The position numbers and the translations under genes are program-made. Below, one piece after another: positions 1 through 9,177 of a DNA stretch of 64,000 bases. The DNA lies in NCBI RefSeq assembly GCF_000559025.1, contig NZ_JAAN01000024.1, forward strand, positions 124,001 through 188,000, in the 5' to 3' direction. Position 1 is the stretch's first letter. Every line of letters begins with the position of its first letter. The stretch comes from Luteimonas huabeiensis HB2 (GTDB lineage Bacteria > Pseudomonadota > Gammaproteobacteria > Xanthomonadales > Xanthomonadaceae). The notes beneath the pieces are model-generated. The model made no database searches and was not told the DNA's origin. It worked only from the letters and a program-made list of their open reading frames with translations.

Positions 1-975
1 GGGCCGCGACTCGATGCGGTTCATGCTGATGCCGGCGCGCGCCAGCGGCTCCAGGATCTTGTACAGCGCGCCGGGCTGGTCGCGGATGAACACCAGCAGT
101 GAGGTGCGGTCGTGGCCGGAGGGCGGGAACGAGGCGCGGCCGATGACCAGGAAGCGGGTGGTGTTGTCGTCGCGATCCTCGATCGGACCGGCCACCACCT
201 TCATGCCGTAGACGTGGGCGGCGTTCTCGCCGGCGATCGCCGCCGCGTCGTCGGCGTTGCGCGCGCGGCGCACGCCCTCGGCGTTGCTGGCCACGGCGGT
301 CTTCTCGGCGTTGGGCAGGTGCTGACGCAGCCAGTTGCGGCACTGCGCCAGCGAAAGCCCGTGCGAGTACACCCGCTCGACGTCGTCCAGCCGCCCGGTG
401 CGCGAGAGCAGGTACTGGTGCACGCGCAACTCGACCTCGCCGCAGATCATCAGCGGCGAGGTCAGGAACAGGTCGAGCGTGGACTGGATCGTGCCCTGCC
501 CGGAGTTCTCCACCGGCACCACGCCGAAATCGGCGGTGCCGCTGGCCACCTCGTCGAACACTTCCTCCACGCTGGCCAGCGGGATGCCGCGCGCGGAGTG
601 GCCGAAGTGCTTGTGCACCGCCTGCTGCGAGAAGGTGCCCTCGGGCCCCAGGTAGCCGATCTTCAGCGGCTCCTGCTGCGCAAGGCAGGCCGACATGATC
701 TCGCGGAACAGGCGCACCAGCACCTCGTCGGAGAGCGGGCCGTCGTTGCGGTCCACCACCCGGCGCAGCACCTGCGCCTCGCGCTCGGGGCGGTAATAGT
801 CCACCGCCGCGGCCAGCTTGCCCTTGGCCTTGCCGACCTGGCGCGCCCACAGCGCGCGCTCGGCGATCAGGGTCTGGATCTCGCGATCGATGCCGTCGAT
901 CTGCTCGCGCACCGCGGCCAGGTCGGGGGCCGCGGCCGGCTTCGCGGCGTTCTTCTTCTTCGGCTTGGCGGCCAT
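1..975 (-). CDS. pheA: Bifunctional chorismate mutase/prephenate dehydratase (P-protein), 3' end cut by window edge
   Basis: The visible 325 codons begin at ATG 973-975 with a Lys/Ala-rich leader (MAAKPKKKNAAKP), then a chorismate mutase domain (about residues 20-110: IDREIQTLIAERALWARQVG), then a periplasmic-binding-like prephenate dehydratase domain (GYLGPEGTFSQQA, VPVENSGQGTI) and the start of the regulatory ACT domain ending in the ESRP motif, which in this family contacts phenylalanine. The enzyme makes phenylpyruvate from chorismate in the cytoplasm. The open frame reaches base 1, so the last part of the ACT domain and the stop codon lie outside. serC is 55 bases upstream on the same strand, so the two probably share a transcript. 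Feedback inhibition by phenylalanine is expected from the ACT domain, not shown here. Confidence 0.95.
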   Translation of the reverse strand, partial: MAAKPKKKNAAKPAAAPDLAAVREQIDGIDREIQTLIAERALWARQVGKAKGKLAAAVDYYRPEREAQVLRRVVDRNDGPLSDEVLVRLFREIMSACLAQQEPLKIGYLGPEGTFSQQAVHKHFGHSARGIPLASVEEVFDEVASGTADFGVVPVENSGQGTIQSTLDLFLTSPLMICGEVELRVHQYLLSRTGRLDDVERVYSHGLSLAQCRNWLRQHLPNAEKTAVASNAEGVRRARNADDAAAIAGENAAHVYGMKVVAGPIEDRDDNTTRFLVIGRASFPPSGHDRTSLLVFIRDQPGALYKILEPLARAGISMNRIESRP

Positions 976-1030
976 CAAGGTCCTCTCGGTTCGGGTGCCG
1001 GGCGCGGCGGCGCGGCGGAACGCGCCGCGC

Positions 1031-2119
1031 TCATCCGCGGCGGCGCTGGAAGTCGCGCATGTAGGCGGCCAGCGCTTCCGCGCCGGCCACCGGCATCGCG
1101 TTGTAGATCGAGGCGCGCATGCCGCCCAGCACGCGATGACCCTTGAGACCGATCAGCCCCGCCTCGCGAGCGCCGGCCAGGAACTCCGCGTCCAGCGCCT
1201 CGTCGTGCAGGAAGAACGGCACGTTCATGCGCGAGCGCACCGCCGGCGCCACCTCGTTGCGGTAGAAGCCGCCGGAACCGTCGATGGCCTCGTAGAGCGC
1301 GCGCGCCTTGGCCTCGCTGCAGCGGGCGAACGCCTCCACCCCGCCCTCGTCGAGCATCCAGCGCACGGTCAGTCCCAGCAGGTACCAGTTCCAGCTCGGC
1401 GGCGTGTTGAGCATGGACTCGGCGGCCAGGTGCGCGCGGTAGTCGAAGATGTCGGCGCGCGGCTGGCCGGCGCGCTCGAGCAGCGCGCGGCGCACGATCA
1501 CCACGCCGATGCCGACCGGCCCCAGGTTCTTCTGCGCGCCGGCGTAGATCAGCCCGTAGCGCGAGACGTCCAGCGGCTCGGAGGCGATCGACGAGCTGAA
1601 GTCGGCGAACAGCGGCACCTCGCCGGTGTCCGGCGGCGCGCCGCGGAACTCCACGCCGTGGATGGTCTCGTTGGCGGTGATGTGCACGTAGGCCGCGTCG
1701 GCGGACAGACGCCAGGTCTCGCGCGCGGGGATGTCGCGGAAGCCGTCGGCCTCGCTGCTGGCGGCGATGCGCAGGTCCACGTAGGGCCGCGCCTGCTTCA
1801 GCGCGGTGCGGCCCCAGTGGCCGGTCACCACGTAGTCGGCCGGCTGGCCGGGCGCGGCGAAGTTGAGCGCGATCAGCGCCTGCTGGGTGGTCGCGCCGCC
1901 GCCCAGGAACAGCACCGCGTAGTCGTCGGGGATGCCGATCAGCGCGCGCAGGTCGGCCTCGGTACGGCGGGCGATCTCCAGGAATTCCGGGCCGCGATGG
2001 CTCAGCTCCACGATCGAGGCGCCGGCGCCGGGGTATTCCAGCATCTCGGCCTGCGCCTGGCGCAGCACCGGCTCGGGCAGCGCGGCGGGGCCGGCGCTGA
2101 AGTTGTAAGCTCGCGACAT
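1031..2119 (-). CDS. serC: Phosphoserine aminotransferase SerC
   Basis: 362 residues, the usual SerC length, starting [16 protein letters not shown], the characteristic N-terminus of the class-V PLP aminotransferases that convert 3-phosphohydroxypyruvate to phosphoserine (and serve pyridoxal phosphate synthesis). The PLP lysine lies in [12 protein letters not shown], and [11 protein letters not shown] forms the cofactor-phosphate region. The ATG at 2117-2119 was chosen because homology begins there; the frame stays open far upstream only because of the high GC. A minus-strand CATACT at 2151-2156 is a plausible -10 that would give a short leader. The gene runs toward pheA, a serine/aromatic pairing familiar in Xanthomonadaceae, and diverges from msrP. 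Confidence 0.96.
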   Translation of the reverse strand: MSRAYNFSAGPAALPEPVLRQAQAEMLEYPGAGASIVELSHRGPEFLEIARRTEADLRALIGIPDDYAVLFLGGGATTQQALIALNFAAPGQPADYVVTGHWGRTALKQARPYVDLRIAASSEADGFRDIPARETWRLSADAAYVHITANETIHGVEFRGAPPDTGEVPLFADFSSSIASEPLDVSRYGLIYAGAQKNLGPVGIGVVIVRRALLERAGQPRADIFDYRAHLAAESMLNTPPSWNWYLLGLTVRWMLDEGGVEAFARCSEAKARALYEAIDGSGGFYRNEVAPAVRSRMNVPFFLHDEALDAEFLAGAREAGLIGLKGHRVLGGMRASIYNAMPVAGAEALAAYMRDFQRRRG

Positions 2120-2251
2120 CGCGCGTGTCCGCTCGGCAGTCGGGCCGCCTAGTATGCCGCAGCGCAATAGGCGCCGTGCCGCGCGGGAACTTTCGCGTCC
2201 CGCCGACGCGATCAGCTGCACGCTCGGTCCGCCCCCGGCGAGACCCCCGCC

Positions 2252-3235
2252 ATGTCCCCGTCCCTCCGCTCCCTGCGCACCGCCCTGCGGATTCCCGCCA
2301 CCGAGATCGCCGACGAGGCCGTCTGGCGGCAGCGCCGCCGCCTGCTGGCCGGCCTGGGCGCCCTGCCCGCGCTGGGCCTGTCGGGCTGCGCCGAGGCCGA
2401 GCCGCCGCCGCCCGCGCGCGAACCGCCGGGCCGCGAGGAGGTGGCCGCCGGCTTCTCCACCGACGAGGCCCTCACCCGCGAGGCCGACGTCACCAGCTAC
2501 AACAATTTCTACGAGTTCGGCACCGGCAAGGCCGATCCCTCGCGCGCGGCGAAGACCCTGCGCACCTCGCCCTGGCACGTCGAGGTGTCCGGCGAATGCG
2601 CCAAACCCGGCCGGGTCTCCTTCGACGACCTGCTGCGCGGCTTCCTGCCCGAGGAACGCGTCTACCGCCTGCGCTGCGTCGAGGGCTGGTCGATGGTCAT
2701 CCCTTGGCTCGGGGTGCCGCTGGCGCAGGTGCTGCGCCGCTTCGAGCCGACCTCGAAGGCGAAGTTCGTCGCCTTCACCACCCTCGCCGACCGCGAGCAG
2801 ATGCCCGGCCTCCGCTACCGCTCGATCGACTGGCCCTACCGCGAAGGCCTGCGCATCGACGAGGCCATGCACCCGCTGACCCTGCTGGCCACCGGCCTGT
2901 ACGGCAAGCCGTTGCCGCAGCAGAACGGCGCCCCGCTGCGGCTGGTGGTGCCGTGGAAGTACGGCTTCAAGAGCATCAAGTCGATCGTGGCGATCCGCTT
3001 CGTCGAACGGATGCCGCCCACCGCGTGGAACGACCTGCAGCCGCGGGAATACGGCTTCTTCGCCAACGTCAATCCGGCCGTCGACCACCCGCGCTGGAGC
3101 CAGGCCAGCGAGCGCCGGATCAGCGGCAGCGAAGGCAGGCTGTTCGCCGACCGCATCCCCACCCGGCCGTTCAACGGCTACGCCGAGCAGGTCGCCGGGC
3201 TCTACGCCGGCATGGACCTGCGGCGCTGGTACTAG
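2252..3235 (+). CDS. msrP: Protein-methionine-sulfoxide reductase, molybdopterin subunit MsrP (YedY)
   Basis: 327 residues, normal for MsrP. A twin-arginine signal is visible near residues 29-48 ([19 protein letters not shown]), so the protein is exported folded to the periplasm, where it repairs oxidised methionines using electrons from MsrQ. The sulfite-oxidase-type fold is indicated by [11 protein letters not shown] and by [19 protein letters not shown], whose Cys is the expected molybdenum ligand, and by the [12 protein letters not shown] and [17 protein letters not shown] signatures of the family. It ends in TAG at 3233-3235; the msrQ frame follows immediately in the same phase. Cofactor and role are family knowledge; the motifs are seen directly. 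Confidence 0.95.
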   Translation: MSPSLRSLRTALRIPATEIADEAVWRQRRRLLAGLGALPALGLSGCAEAEPPPPAREPPGREEVAAGFSTDEALTREADVTSYNNFYEFGTGKADPSRAAKTLRTSPWHVEVSGECAKPGRVSFDDLLRGFLPEERVYRLRCVEGWSMVIPWLGVPLAQVLRRFEPTSKAKFVAFTTLADREQMPGLRYRSIDWPYREGLRIDEAMHPLTLLATGLYGKPLPQQNGAPLRLVVPWKYGFKSIKSIVAIRFVERMPPTAWNDLQPREYGFFANVNPAVDHPRWSQASERRISGSEGRLFADRIPTRPFNGYAEQVAGLYAGMDLRRWY

Positions 3236-3247
3236 CGGGGCCGGGCC

Positions 3248-3889
3248 ATCGCCCGTCGGACCGGTCCCGTCGCGCGCGCCCGGCGGGTCGCCGCCAAAGC
3301 GCTGGCGCATGCGCTGGCGCTGGCGCCGCTGACATGGCTGGCCTGGCGCGCGTGGCAGGTGCAGTCGGGCGCCGACATCGACGCGCTCGGCGCCGACCCG
3401 GTGGCGTCGATCGAGCACAGCCTGGGCCTGTGGGCGCTGCGCTTCCTGCTGCTGACGCTGGCGATCAGCCCGCTGCGGCAGCTCACCGGCCAGCCCGCGC
3501 TGCTGCGCTTGCGTCGCATGCTGGGCCTGTACGCCTTCGCCTACGCCTGCCTGCACTTCGCCGCGTGGCTAGTGCTCGACCTGCGCCTGGACTGGGCCGG
3601 CGTGGCCACCGAGATCGCGCGCCGGCCGTTCATTACCGTCGGCTTTCTCGCCTGGCTGCTGCTGGTGCCGCTGGCGATCACCTCCACCCGCGGCTGGATG
3701 CGGCGGCTGGCGCGCCACTGGCAGCGCCTGCATCGCCTGGTCTACCCCATCGCCGCGCTGGCGGTGCTGCACTTCTGGTGGGTGGTGAAGTCCGACATCC
3801 GCGAGCCGCTGCTCTATGCCGCGTTGCTCGCCGTGCTGCTGGGCTGGCGGCTGTGGCGACGGCTGCGGCCGGCGGCGCGTCGCGGCTGA
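3248..3889 (+). CDS. msrQ: Heme-binding membrane subunit MsrQ (YedZ), start codon unclear
   Basis: Integral membrane cytochrome b that passes electrons from the quinone pool to MsrP. Family features are the [11 protein letters not shown] segment after the first helix, several more hydrophobic helices, and histidines in [16 protein letters not shown] and AVLHFWW suitable as heme ligands. The first ATG/GTG/TTG in frame is GTG 3359-3361, which would remove transmembrane helix 1; coding-like sequence with that helix ([17 protein letters not shown]) continues up to the in-frame stop of msrP. Starting at ATC 3248-3250 gives 213 residues, close to the roughly 211 usual for MsrQ, so the feature is drawn from there. 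A conservative annotation would use 3359-3889. Identity is secure; the start is inference. Confidence 0.85.
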   Translation: MARRTGPVARARRVAAKALAHALALAPLTWLAWRAWQVQSGADIDALGADPVASIEHSLGLWALRFLLLTLAISPLRQLTGQPALLRLRRMLGLYAFAYACLHFAAWLVLDLRLDWAGVATEIARRPFITVGFLAWLLLVPLAITSTRGWMRRLARHWQRLHRLVYPIAALAVLHFWWVVKSDIREPLLYAALLAVLLGWRLWRRLRPAARRG

Positions 3890-3959
3890 CGGCGGGCCCG
3901 AAGCAAGCGACGCACATCACGCAACGCAATACCATCCGTCGGCGGTCACGCGCGCGGCG

Positions 3960-3988
3960 TTGACATCGCGTGCCGAGCCACGTTAGAC
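3960..3988 (+). promoter_or_regulatory. Possible sigma-70 promoter upstream of the amidase gene
   Basis: TTGACA at 3960-3965 is followed after 17 bases by TTAGAC (3983-3988), a weak -10. It lies in the 367-base gap between msrQ and the amidase (3890-4256), which otherwise shows no gene, repeat or hairpin that I can support. The -35 match is perfect but the -10 is poor, so this is a tentative call. Confidence 0.3.
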
Positions 3989-4256
3989 CTGACCGCGGAC
4001 GCTCGCCGTCCGGATGAAAAGGAGTTCGTCGAGGTGCCTCTCGCACTTTCCGCCGCGGCCGGCTCGCGCCTGATCCGGCGCCTCGCCCGCTTGCACTCAG
4101 CCTCGACACGCTGCTCGGCGCACATTCGCTCGCGCACGAGCGTCCATCTGCGATCGCCGACGCGAATATTCTCGAACCCGAGAACCCGCCGACGCAGCGC
4201 CTCATGATCGAGCACCACGCACTACCGCGCATCCACCGACAAAAGGACCTCTTGTC

Positions 4257-5879
4257 ATGAAATCCCCAACACCTCTCCCGTCGCACCTTGGTGCGCGCCG
4301 TCTGATCCACGTATTTCTCGGTGCGATCCTGCTGATCGGCATGGGCCAATTGCACGCCCAGAACAACCCGCCACCGCCGATTACCGAGGCGAACATCCCC
4401 GAACTCGAAGCCATGCTGACGCAGGAACTCCAGCACTTCGTGGATCGGCAGCCTCGCTTGCCGGGCCAGGCCCGGAAAATCAACGTCAGAGTAAGCGTCG
4501 ACCTTTCTACAAGCGATATCCTGATAGATCTCGGAATCGGATACATCCCCCGAGGAGACTTCCGAATCACCGAAGAGTTGAACAACAAGCTTATAGGCGT
4601 ATCTCGCCAAGCAGACGACATATTATCCGGGATCGTAACTTATCGCATGCTGAGCATCCGATTTGATGGAAAAAGAATACAAGACATTTTCCCAGATGAT
4701 TTTTCACCAAGGCACTTAAAAGGCACAAGCCAACGGGCCGCACGGGACGATCTCGACCTTATCGTCGTTTCTCCCGGCCATGGCTACTATTACCACCACG
4801 GCAGTCAATCTTGGGTCTTGCAACGCCCTGACCCCTACGCCGGCACCGCCAACATATACGAGGACCTCGTAACTCCAGCGTATTCTGATACCTTGACCTC
4901 ACTATTGCTTGAACGCAGCCACGAAACTATCGCTGCGATCGCCAACACGCGCCGCACGACCGACAGCACGATTCATCCAGAAAGCGGCCACCCTTGGTGG
5001 ATGATGGGAGCCCGCTACATGCTGAAGGACCTCCATCCCGACAAACCAGAGCTTTGGAACATGTTCCCCAACGGCACCGAGCCTGGCCGCATTAATCTTC
5101 GGGAATACGACGAAGATATAAGATCGAGACCCGAGTACGCGAACTTCCTAGGTGCCCACCTATTGATCTCCCTTCATACCAATGCAGCACCCAGCAACCC
5201 TCAAACGCGTGGCGCCGACATCTTCATTGCGCCAGACGACGCAGAGAGCGCGACCATCGCGCGAAGCGTCGCCTGCCACATGAGAGAGCAGATTCAAGCA
5301 ACTCCGAGTTATAAAGATTACCAAGTAAACTTGGACCCCCTCCCTGGCCAACACGGAGAGAACACCCGCGCCAACATGCCCTCCATCCTCATCGAACTCG
5401 GTTTCGCGACCAACCTCCAGGACGCCATCGCGCTGCGGAGCCCAGCGTTTCGGGCCGCGGCAATGCGAGGAGTGGAGAAGGGCTACCGCTCGTATAAACA
5501 AGGCGAAGCCAGCTGCGAACAGTTCAGCATTACGGACATTCCGAATGCGACCGCTTCTCGCGAACAGCCCGCCCGAATTCCGATTTCTTTTTCTGGATAC
5601 CCCCAATTCCCCGTCAGGCAAACGATCCAAGCAGCAAGCTGCCCGAGCGGATGGATCTGCCGCGGCAACGAATTGATTCACCAGAACGGTCCTTCTCCGC
5701 TACATTTCACATCCACCTGCAACGTCGGGACGGCGGGCACCGTCAGATGGCGGACGACCCTGATCGATTCGGACGGCGTCAAAACGGAGCCATTCGAGTC
5801 CGAGGTTGTGTGCTTGCCCAGCTCAGGCTCAACAGCTTCCCAAGCTGCCGCCACCAACAGCGCCGAAATTACTTTGTAG
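4257..5879 (+). CDS. Secreted N-acetylmuramoyl-L-alanine amidase-like protein (Amidase_3) with C-terminal beta domain
   Basis: 540 residues. A signal peptide (hydrophobic FLGAILLIGMG, cleavage near LHAQ) is followed by about 130 residues of unknown fold, then an Amidase_3-type zinc hydrolase: VVSPGHGYYYHHG (first His), a glutamate in IYEDLVTPAYS, LLISLHTNAAP (second His) and ILIELGFATN (catalytic Glu). This family cuts the stem peptide from peptidoglycan MurNAc. The last 100 or so residues contain paired cysteines and look like a small Ig-like/beta domain. AAAAGGA precedes the ATG at a normal distance. Base composition and codon use are clearly more AT-rich than in neighbouring genes, suggesting transfer. 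It could be a predatory or self-lytic wall enzyme; substrate specificity is not established. Confidence 0.8.
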   Translation: MKSPTPLPSHLGARRLIHVFLGAILLIGMGQLHAQNNPPPPITEANIPELEAMLTQELQHFVDRQPRLPGQARKINVRVSVDLSTSDILIDLGIGYIPRGDFRITEELNNKLIGVSRQADDILSGIVTYRMLSIRFDGKRIQDIFPDDFSPRHLKGTSQRAARDDLDLIVVSPGHGYYYHHGSQSWVLQRPDPYAGTANIYEDLVTPAYSDTLTSLLLERSHETIAAIANTRRTTDSTIHPESGHPWWMMGARYMLKDLHPDKPELWNMFPNGTEPGRINLREYDEDIRSRPEYANFLGAHLLISLHTNAAPSNPQTRGADIFIAPDDAESATIARSVACHMREQIQATPSYKDYQVNLDPLPGQHGENTRANMPSILIELGFATNLQDAIALRSPAFRAAAMRGVEKGYRSYKQGEASCEQFSITDIPNATASREQPARIPISFSGYPQFPVRQTIQAASCPSGWICRGNELIHQNGPSPLHFTSTCNVGTAGTVRWRTTLIDSDGVKTEPFESEVVCLPSSGSTASQAAATNSAEITL

Positions 5880-6015
5880 CAACGGCCGTTCGTCAACGCT
5901 GCCGCATACGACTTGGCATGACGACTTGTGTCGAGAGATCGCGCTAATGCGCGACGGTTGGATGCCGGAGCGGTCGCGCGCGACCGCTACGGCGAGGGCG
6001 CGGCTCCCCCAGTCG

Positions 6016-6819
6016 TCAGCCCACCCCATACAGCAGCAGCAAGCTCAGCAGCCCGGCGATCGCGAGCGCGGCCAGCAGCAGCCAGGGCAGTCGCCAGGGG
6101 CGGCGTTGCGACGCGCCGTTCGCCGCCGGCGCGATCTCGATGTCGGGCAGTTCCGGCGCGCGCGCGGAGGCGCCGCGCGCCATCGGCGCCTCCACCACGA
6201 AGCGATGATGGGCGTCGAACACGATCTGGTCGCCGGGCTGCAGCAGCGCGTCGCGCACCGGTTCGCCGTTGACCACGCTGCCCTCGGCCGAGCCGAGGTC
6301 GCGCAGCAGCACGCGCTCGCCGCGCAGTTCCAGCCGCGCATGACGCTCGGCGAAGGCGGGATCGTCGATGCGGATGTCGGCCTCGGCGATGCTGCCGACC
6401 AGCCGTGGGCGATCGAGGGTGAAGCTGCGGCCGTGGTGGCGGCCGCCGATGCCGCGCAGCACCGTCTGCAGGCCGCGCTGGGCGTCGCCTTCGGCCGCGG
6501 GCGCGTCCGCGTCCGCGCTCGGCACGTCCACCGGCGCGTCGGCCAGCAGGCGCAGCTCGGCGCCTTCCAGGTGCAGCGTGTCGCCTCGGCGCAGCATCGC
6601 CAGGCGCTGCACCGCGCGCCCGTTGACGTGCACGCCGCGCCGGCCCTCGGCCACGCTCAGCCACACGCCGCGTCCGTCCACGCACAGCCGCGCCAGCGCG
6701 TCCTCGGCGCTCACCACGGCGATGCCGCCGTGCGGCGCGCGGCCGAGCCCGTGCACGCCCGCCTCCAGCGGAAGATCGGGCTGTTCGCCGTCGGAAAAGC
6801 GCAGTCTGAGGGTCTCCAT
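6016..6819 (-). CDS. FHA-domain protein with C-terminal membrane anchor
   Basis: 267 residues from ATG 6817-6819 (METLRLRFSD; an in-frame ATG 18 bases upstream is less likely). The N-terminal 90 residues resemble a degenerate FHA fold (GLGRAPHGGIAVV, GVHVNGRAVQ, RRGDTLHL). The second, better FHA domain spans roughly residues 110-190: GSIAEADIRIDD, ERHARLEL, LRDLGSAEGSVVNGEPV, QPGDQIVF. FHA domains bind phosphothreonine peptides. A basic stretch and one transmembrane helix (LPWLLLAALAIAGLLSLLLLYG) end the protein, placing the FHA domains in the cytoplasm. No kinase, phosphatase or secretion gene is adjacent, so the partner is unknown. Confidence 0.8.
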   Translation of the reverse strand: METLRLRFSDGEQPDLPLEAGVHGLGRAPHGGIAVVSAEDALARLCVDGRGVWLSVAEGRRGVHVNGRAVQRLAMLRRGDTLHLEGAELRLLADAPVDVPSADADAPAAEGDAQRGLQTVLRGIGGRHHGRSFTLDRPRLVGSIAEADIRIDDPAFAERHARLELRGERVLLRDLGSAEGSVVNGEPVRDALLQPGDQIVFDAHHRFVVEAPMARGASARAPELPDIEIAPAANGASQRRPWRLPWLLLAALAIAGLLSLLLLYGVG

Positions 6820-6911
6820 GCGCGGCGAATCTAGCACGCCCTCGGGCGCGGCTCGCCGGTGGCCGCGCGGCGGCCGCAGAATAGGGCCTTCCTTCCATCG
6901 CCAGGTGTCCC

Positions 6912-7190
6912 ATGTCCGAGATCGACATCCGCCACTCCCATTCGCTGCCGCTGCCGGAGGCGCGCGCGGCGATCGAAGACATCGCGGCCAAGCTGGTGGA
7001 GAAGTTCGACGTCAGCTGCGCCTGGAACGGCGACGTGCTGGACTTCAAGCGCTCCGGCGTGGACGGCGCGATCGCGCTGGGCGAGCGCGACGTGCGGGTG
7101 ACCGCGAAGCTGGGCTTCCTGCTCTCGGCCATGCGCGGACCGATCGAGAGCGAAATCCGGCGCGTGCTGGCCGAGCGCTTCGGCGCGTAG
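6912..7190 (+). CDS. Polyhydroxyalkanoic acid system family protein
   Basis: 92 residues matching the small PHA_gran_rgn-type family found beside phasin genes: it opens with IDIRHSHSLPLPEARAAIEDIAAKL, contains a central strand region (CAWNGDVLDFKRSGVDGAI) and ends FLLSAMRGPIESEIRRVLAERF. Members are associated with polyhydroxyalkanoate granules but their biochemical role is poorly known. It precedes the phasin gene by 101 bases, which supports the assignment. A CAGAAT hexamer at 6877-6882 could serve as its -10. Confidence 0.85.
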   Translation: MSEIDIRHSHSLPLPEARAAIEDIAAKLVEKFDVSCAWNGDVLDFKRSGVDGAIALGERDVRVTAKLGFLLSAMRGPIESEIRRVLAERFGA

Positions 7191-7291
7191 GCGCCGGCGG
7201 CCGAGGCCGCCGATGCCCGCGCCGTGCGGCGCCTCGACGCGGCGCTAATGCGCGCTGCGACAGCATGTGGCTTTCCTCCCAGGAGCGCACC

Positions 7292-7912
7292 ATGGCGATC
7301 TACAAGAAGCCCGCCGCCGCACGCCGCACGCGCACGCCGCCTCCCCCGCCGCCGGAGAGCGAGGCGTCCTTCACCCGCACGCTGGGCGAATCGGCGCAGC
7401 GGATCTGGCTGGCCGGCCTCGGCGCGCTCGGGCGCGCCCAGGAGGAAGGCGGGCGCCTGTTCGAGACCCTGGTTCGCGAGGGGCGCGAGGTCGACCGCGG
7501 CGCGCGCGAGCGCATCGACGCGCAGACCAGCGAACTGCGCGAGGGCGTCGGCGCCACCGTCGAACAGGCCTCCGCGGCCTGGGAACGGCTGGAGCGCGCG
7601 TTCGACGAGCGCCTGCAACGCACGCTCACCCGGCTCGGCGTCCCGACCCGGCGCGACGTGGTCGCGCTGGAGGCGCGCATCGACGCGCTGACCGCCGAAC
7701 TGCGGGCGCGCGATGCCGGCGCGGCCCCGGTGCGGCCCGGTCCGCCGCGCCGCCGCGTGGCGACGCCGGCGACCCATCCGCCCGTCGGTACCGGCGCGGT
7801 TACCCGCAAGTCCACCGCGACCGGCCGCAAGGCGGCGCCCGCACGCGGCGCGGCGGCGCGCGGGCCGTCTTCCCCGGGCCCGGGGACATCCGGCCCGTCC
7901 ACGCCGGGCTGA
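7292..7912 (+). CDS. Phasin family protein (PHA granule-associated)
   Basis: 206 residues from ATG 7292-7294, supported by AGGAG at 7281-7285. After a proline-rich start, residues 25-150 form an amphipathic helical coat domain (SFTRTLGESAQRIWLAGLGALGRAQEEGG, then long Glu/Arg-rich helices) with GVPTRRDVVALEARIDALTAELR, the helix-rich ending typical of poly(3-hydroxyalkanoate) granule-associated proteins. The last 55 residues are a low-complexity Ala/Pro/Lys/Arg tail of the sort that can bind DNA. Phasins coat storage granules in the cytoplasm. The preceding gene belongs to the same system. Confidence 0.85.
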   Translation: MAIYKKPAAARRTRTPPPPPPESEASFTRTLGESAQRIWLAGLGALGRAQEEGGRLFETLVREGREVDRGARERIDAQTSELREGVGATVEQASAAWERLERAFDERLQRTLTRLGVPTRRDVVALEARIDALTAELRARDAGAAPVRPGPPRRRVATPATHPPVGTGAVTRKSTATGRKAAPARGAAARGPSSPGPGTSGPSTPG

Positions 7913-8008
7913 TCGCGACACCCGGCCGCGGCGCTGCACGCCGCGGCGGGTTCGGTCTATGCTCCGCCACGCCGGCGCCGGGGTCCGGCGCGGACGGGGA
8001 GGCTGGGG

Positions 8009-8953
8009 GTGAACGCGATCTGGCAGTGGGCGATCGCCGCGACCGTCGCGCTCGCCCTCGGTGGCGCTGCCACCGCCTACCTGCAGCGGGTGCGCAGGCC
8101 GCGCGACGAAACCGCCGCCGGGATCCGCGCGCTGGCGGCGATGTCCTGGCGCGAGTTCATCCACCTGGTGCTGGACGCGATGGCGCGACGCGGCTTCGTG
8201 CGCGTCGTCGACCACGACCTGGCGCTGGGCGATCAGGATTACACCCTGGAACGCGAGGGCGGGCGCTGGCTGTTGTCGTGCAAGCACGGCAGCGCCTTCG
8301 TGATCGGCAGGCCGAGCGTGGACGAGCTGGCCGACGCGATGCGCCTGGCCCGCGCCGACGGCGGGTTCCTGCTGACGCAGGGCCGGATCGTCGATGAGGC
8401 CCGGGCGGCGGCCCGGGCGCAGCGCATCGAACTGCTCGACGGCCGCGCCCTGTGGCCGGAATTGCGCGACCTGGTGCGGCCGGAACTGCGCGAGGCGATC
8501 CGCCGTGGCGCCGCCGGTCGGGCCCGTACGCGCAGCCTGCTGGCCTGGCTGCTGGCGCTGCTGGCGGGCGTGGCGACCTTCCTTGTACTGACCGAGACCA
8601 CCGCGCCGCCGGCCGGCCCGCCCGCCCCCCGCGCCGGCGGTGTCGCGCCGCCCCCCGCCCCCGCCTCGCCGCAAGCGCAGGACGCAAGCGCCGGCGGCGA
8701 CGCCCCGCTCGCGGCCGAGGACCAGCGCCGGGCGGTCCTGCGCGCGCTCCGCGCGCTGCCGCGCGTGGGCGATGCCGCCTGGACCAGCCATTCCACGCTG
8801 GAGGTGCGCCTGACCGATGCCGGCGGCGACGCCTTCGACGAGCTCTGCCCGCTGATCGCCCGATACCCGGACGTCGCGACCTCGCGCATCCAGCTGACCC
8901 CACCGCCGGGCAGCGGCGTGCAGGTGCGCTTCCGGCAGTGCCGGAGCCACTGA
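8009..8953 (+). CDS. Membrane-anchored Mrr-like restriction-endonuclease-fold protein
   Basis: 314 residues from GTG 8009-8011. One N-terminal helix (WAIAATVALALGGAATAYL) precedes a domain at about residues 45-150 with the Mrr/PD-(D/E)xK pattern: MSWREFIHLVLDAMARRGF, GDQDYTLEREGGRWLLSCKHG (acidic residues 75/77 and Lys 92), then GGFLLTQGRIVDEARAAA and ELLDGRALWPEL. A second helix (LLAWLLALLAGVATFLVL) follows near residue 180, then a Pro/Ala linker and a C-terminal domain of about 80 residues with no recognisable family. The metal-binding pattern has Ser-Cys-Lys instead of Gln-x-Lys. The nuclease fold is inferred from motifs; activity and substrate are unknown. No methyltransferase lies nearby. 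Confidence 0.7.
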   Translation: MNAIWQWAIAATVALALGGAATAYLQRVRRPRDETAAGIRALAAMSWREFIHLVLDAMARRGFVRVVDHDLALGDQDYTLEREGGRWLLSCKHGSAFVIGRPSVDELADAMRLARADGGFLLTQGRIVDEARAAARAQRIELLDGRALWPELRDLVRPELREAIRRGAAGRARTRSLLAWLLALLAGVATFLVLTETTAPPAGPPAPRAGGVAPPPAPASPQAQDASAGGDAPLAAEDQRRAVLRALRALPRVGDAAWTSHSTLEVRLTDAGGDAFDELCPLIARYPDVATSRIQLTPPPGSGVQVRFRQCRSH

Positions 8954-9010
8954 AGGCATCGGCGCGGCGGCGTATCCGCACAGCACAGCCATGGGCGGCA
9001 ACCCCGACGC

Positions 9011-9028
9011 TGTCATGCCAGCGTCATC
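9011..9028 (+). promoter_or_regulatory. PHO-box-like site (upstream copy)
   Basis: CTGTCAT, four bases, then GCGTCAT: two heptamers 11 bp apart, the spacing PhoB dimers use on tandem PHO boxes (consensus heptamer CTGTCAT). The first repeat is perfect and the second matches 5 of 7. It lies about 300 bp before pstS and upstream of an intrinsic terminator, so it may drive a separate short transcript rather than pstS itself. PhoB binding is inferred. Confidence 0.55.
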
Positions 9029-9177
9029 CTCATGCAACCGGGCGATCATCCGGCGCGGCTTGAATGCATCGTCGGCGACAGGCCGCGCCCCCGGCGCAGC
9101 GCCCGGTCCGCCGCGAGGCGGCGCAGGGCTGCCGCTCCGGCATGGATCGCGTTCTCTCTCCTCAGCTCCCTCCCTTG

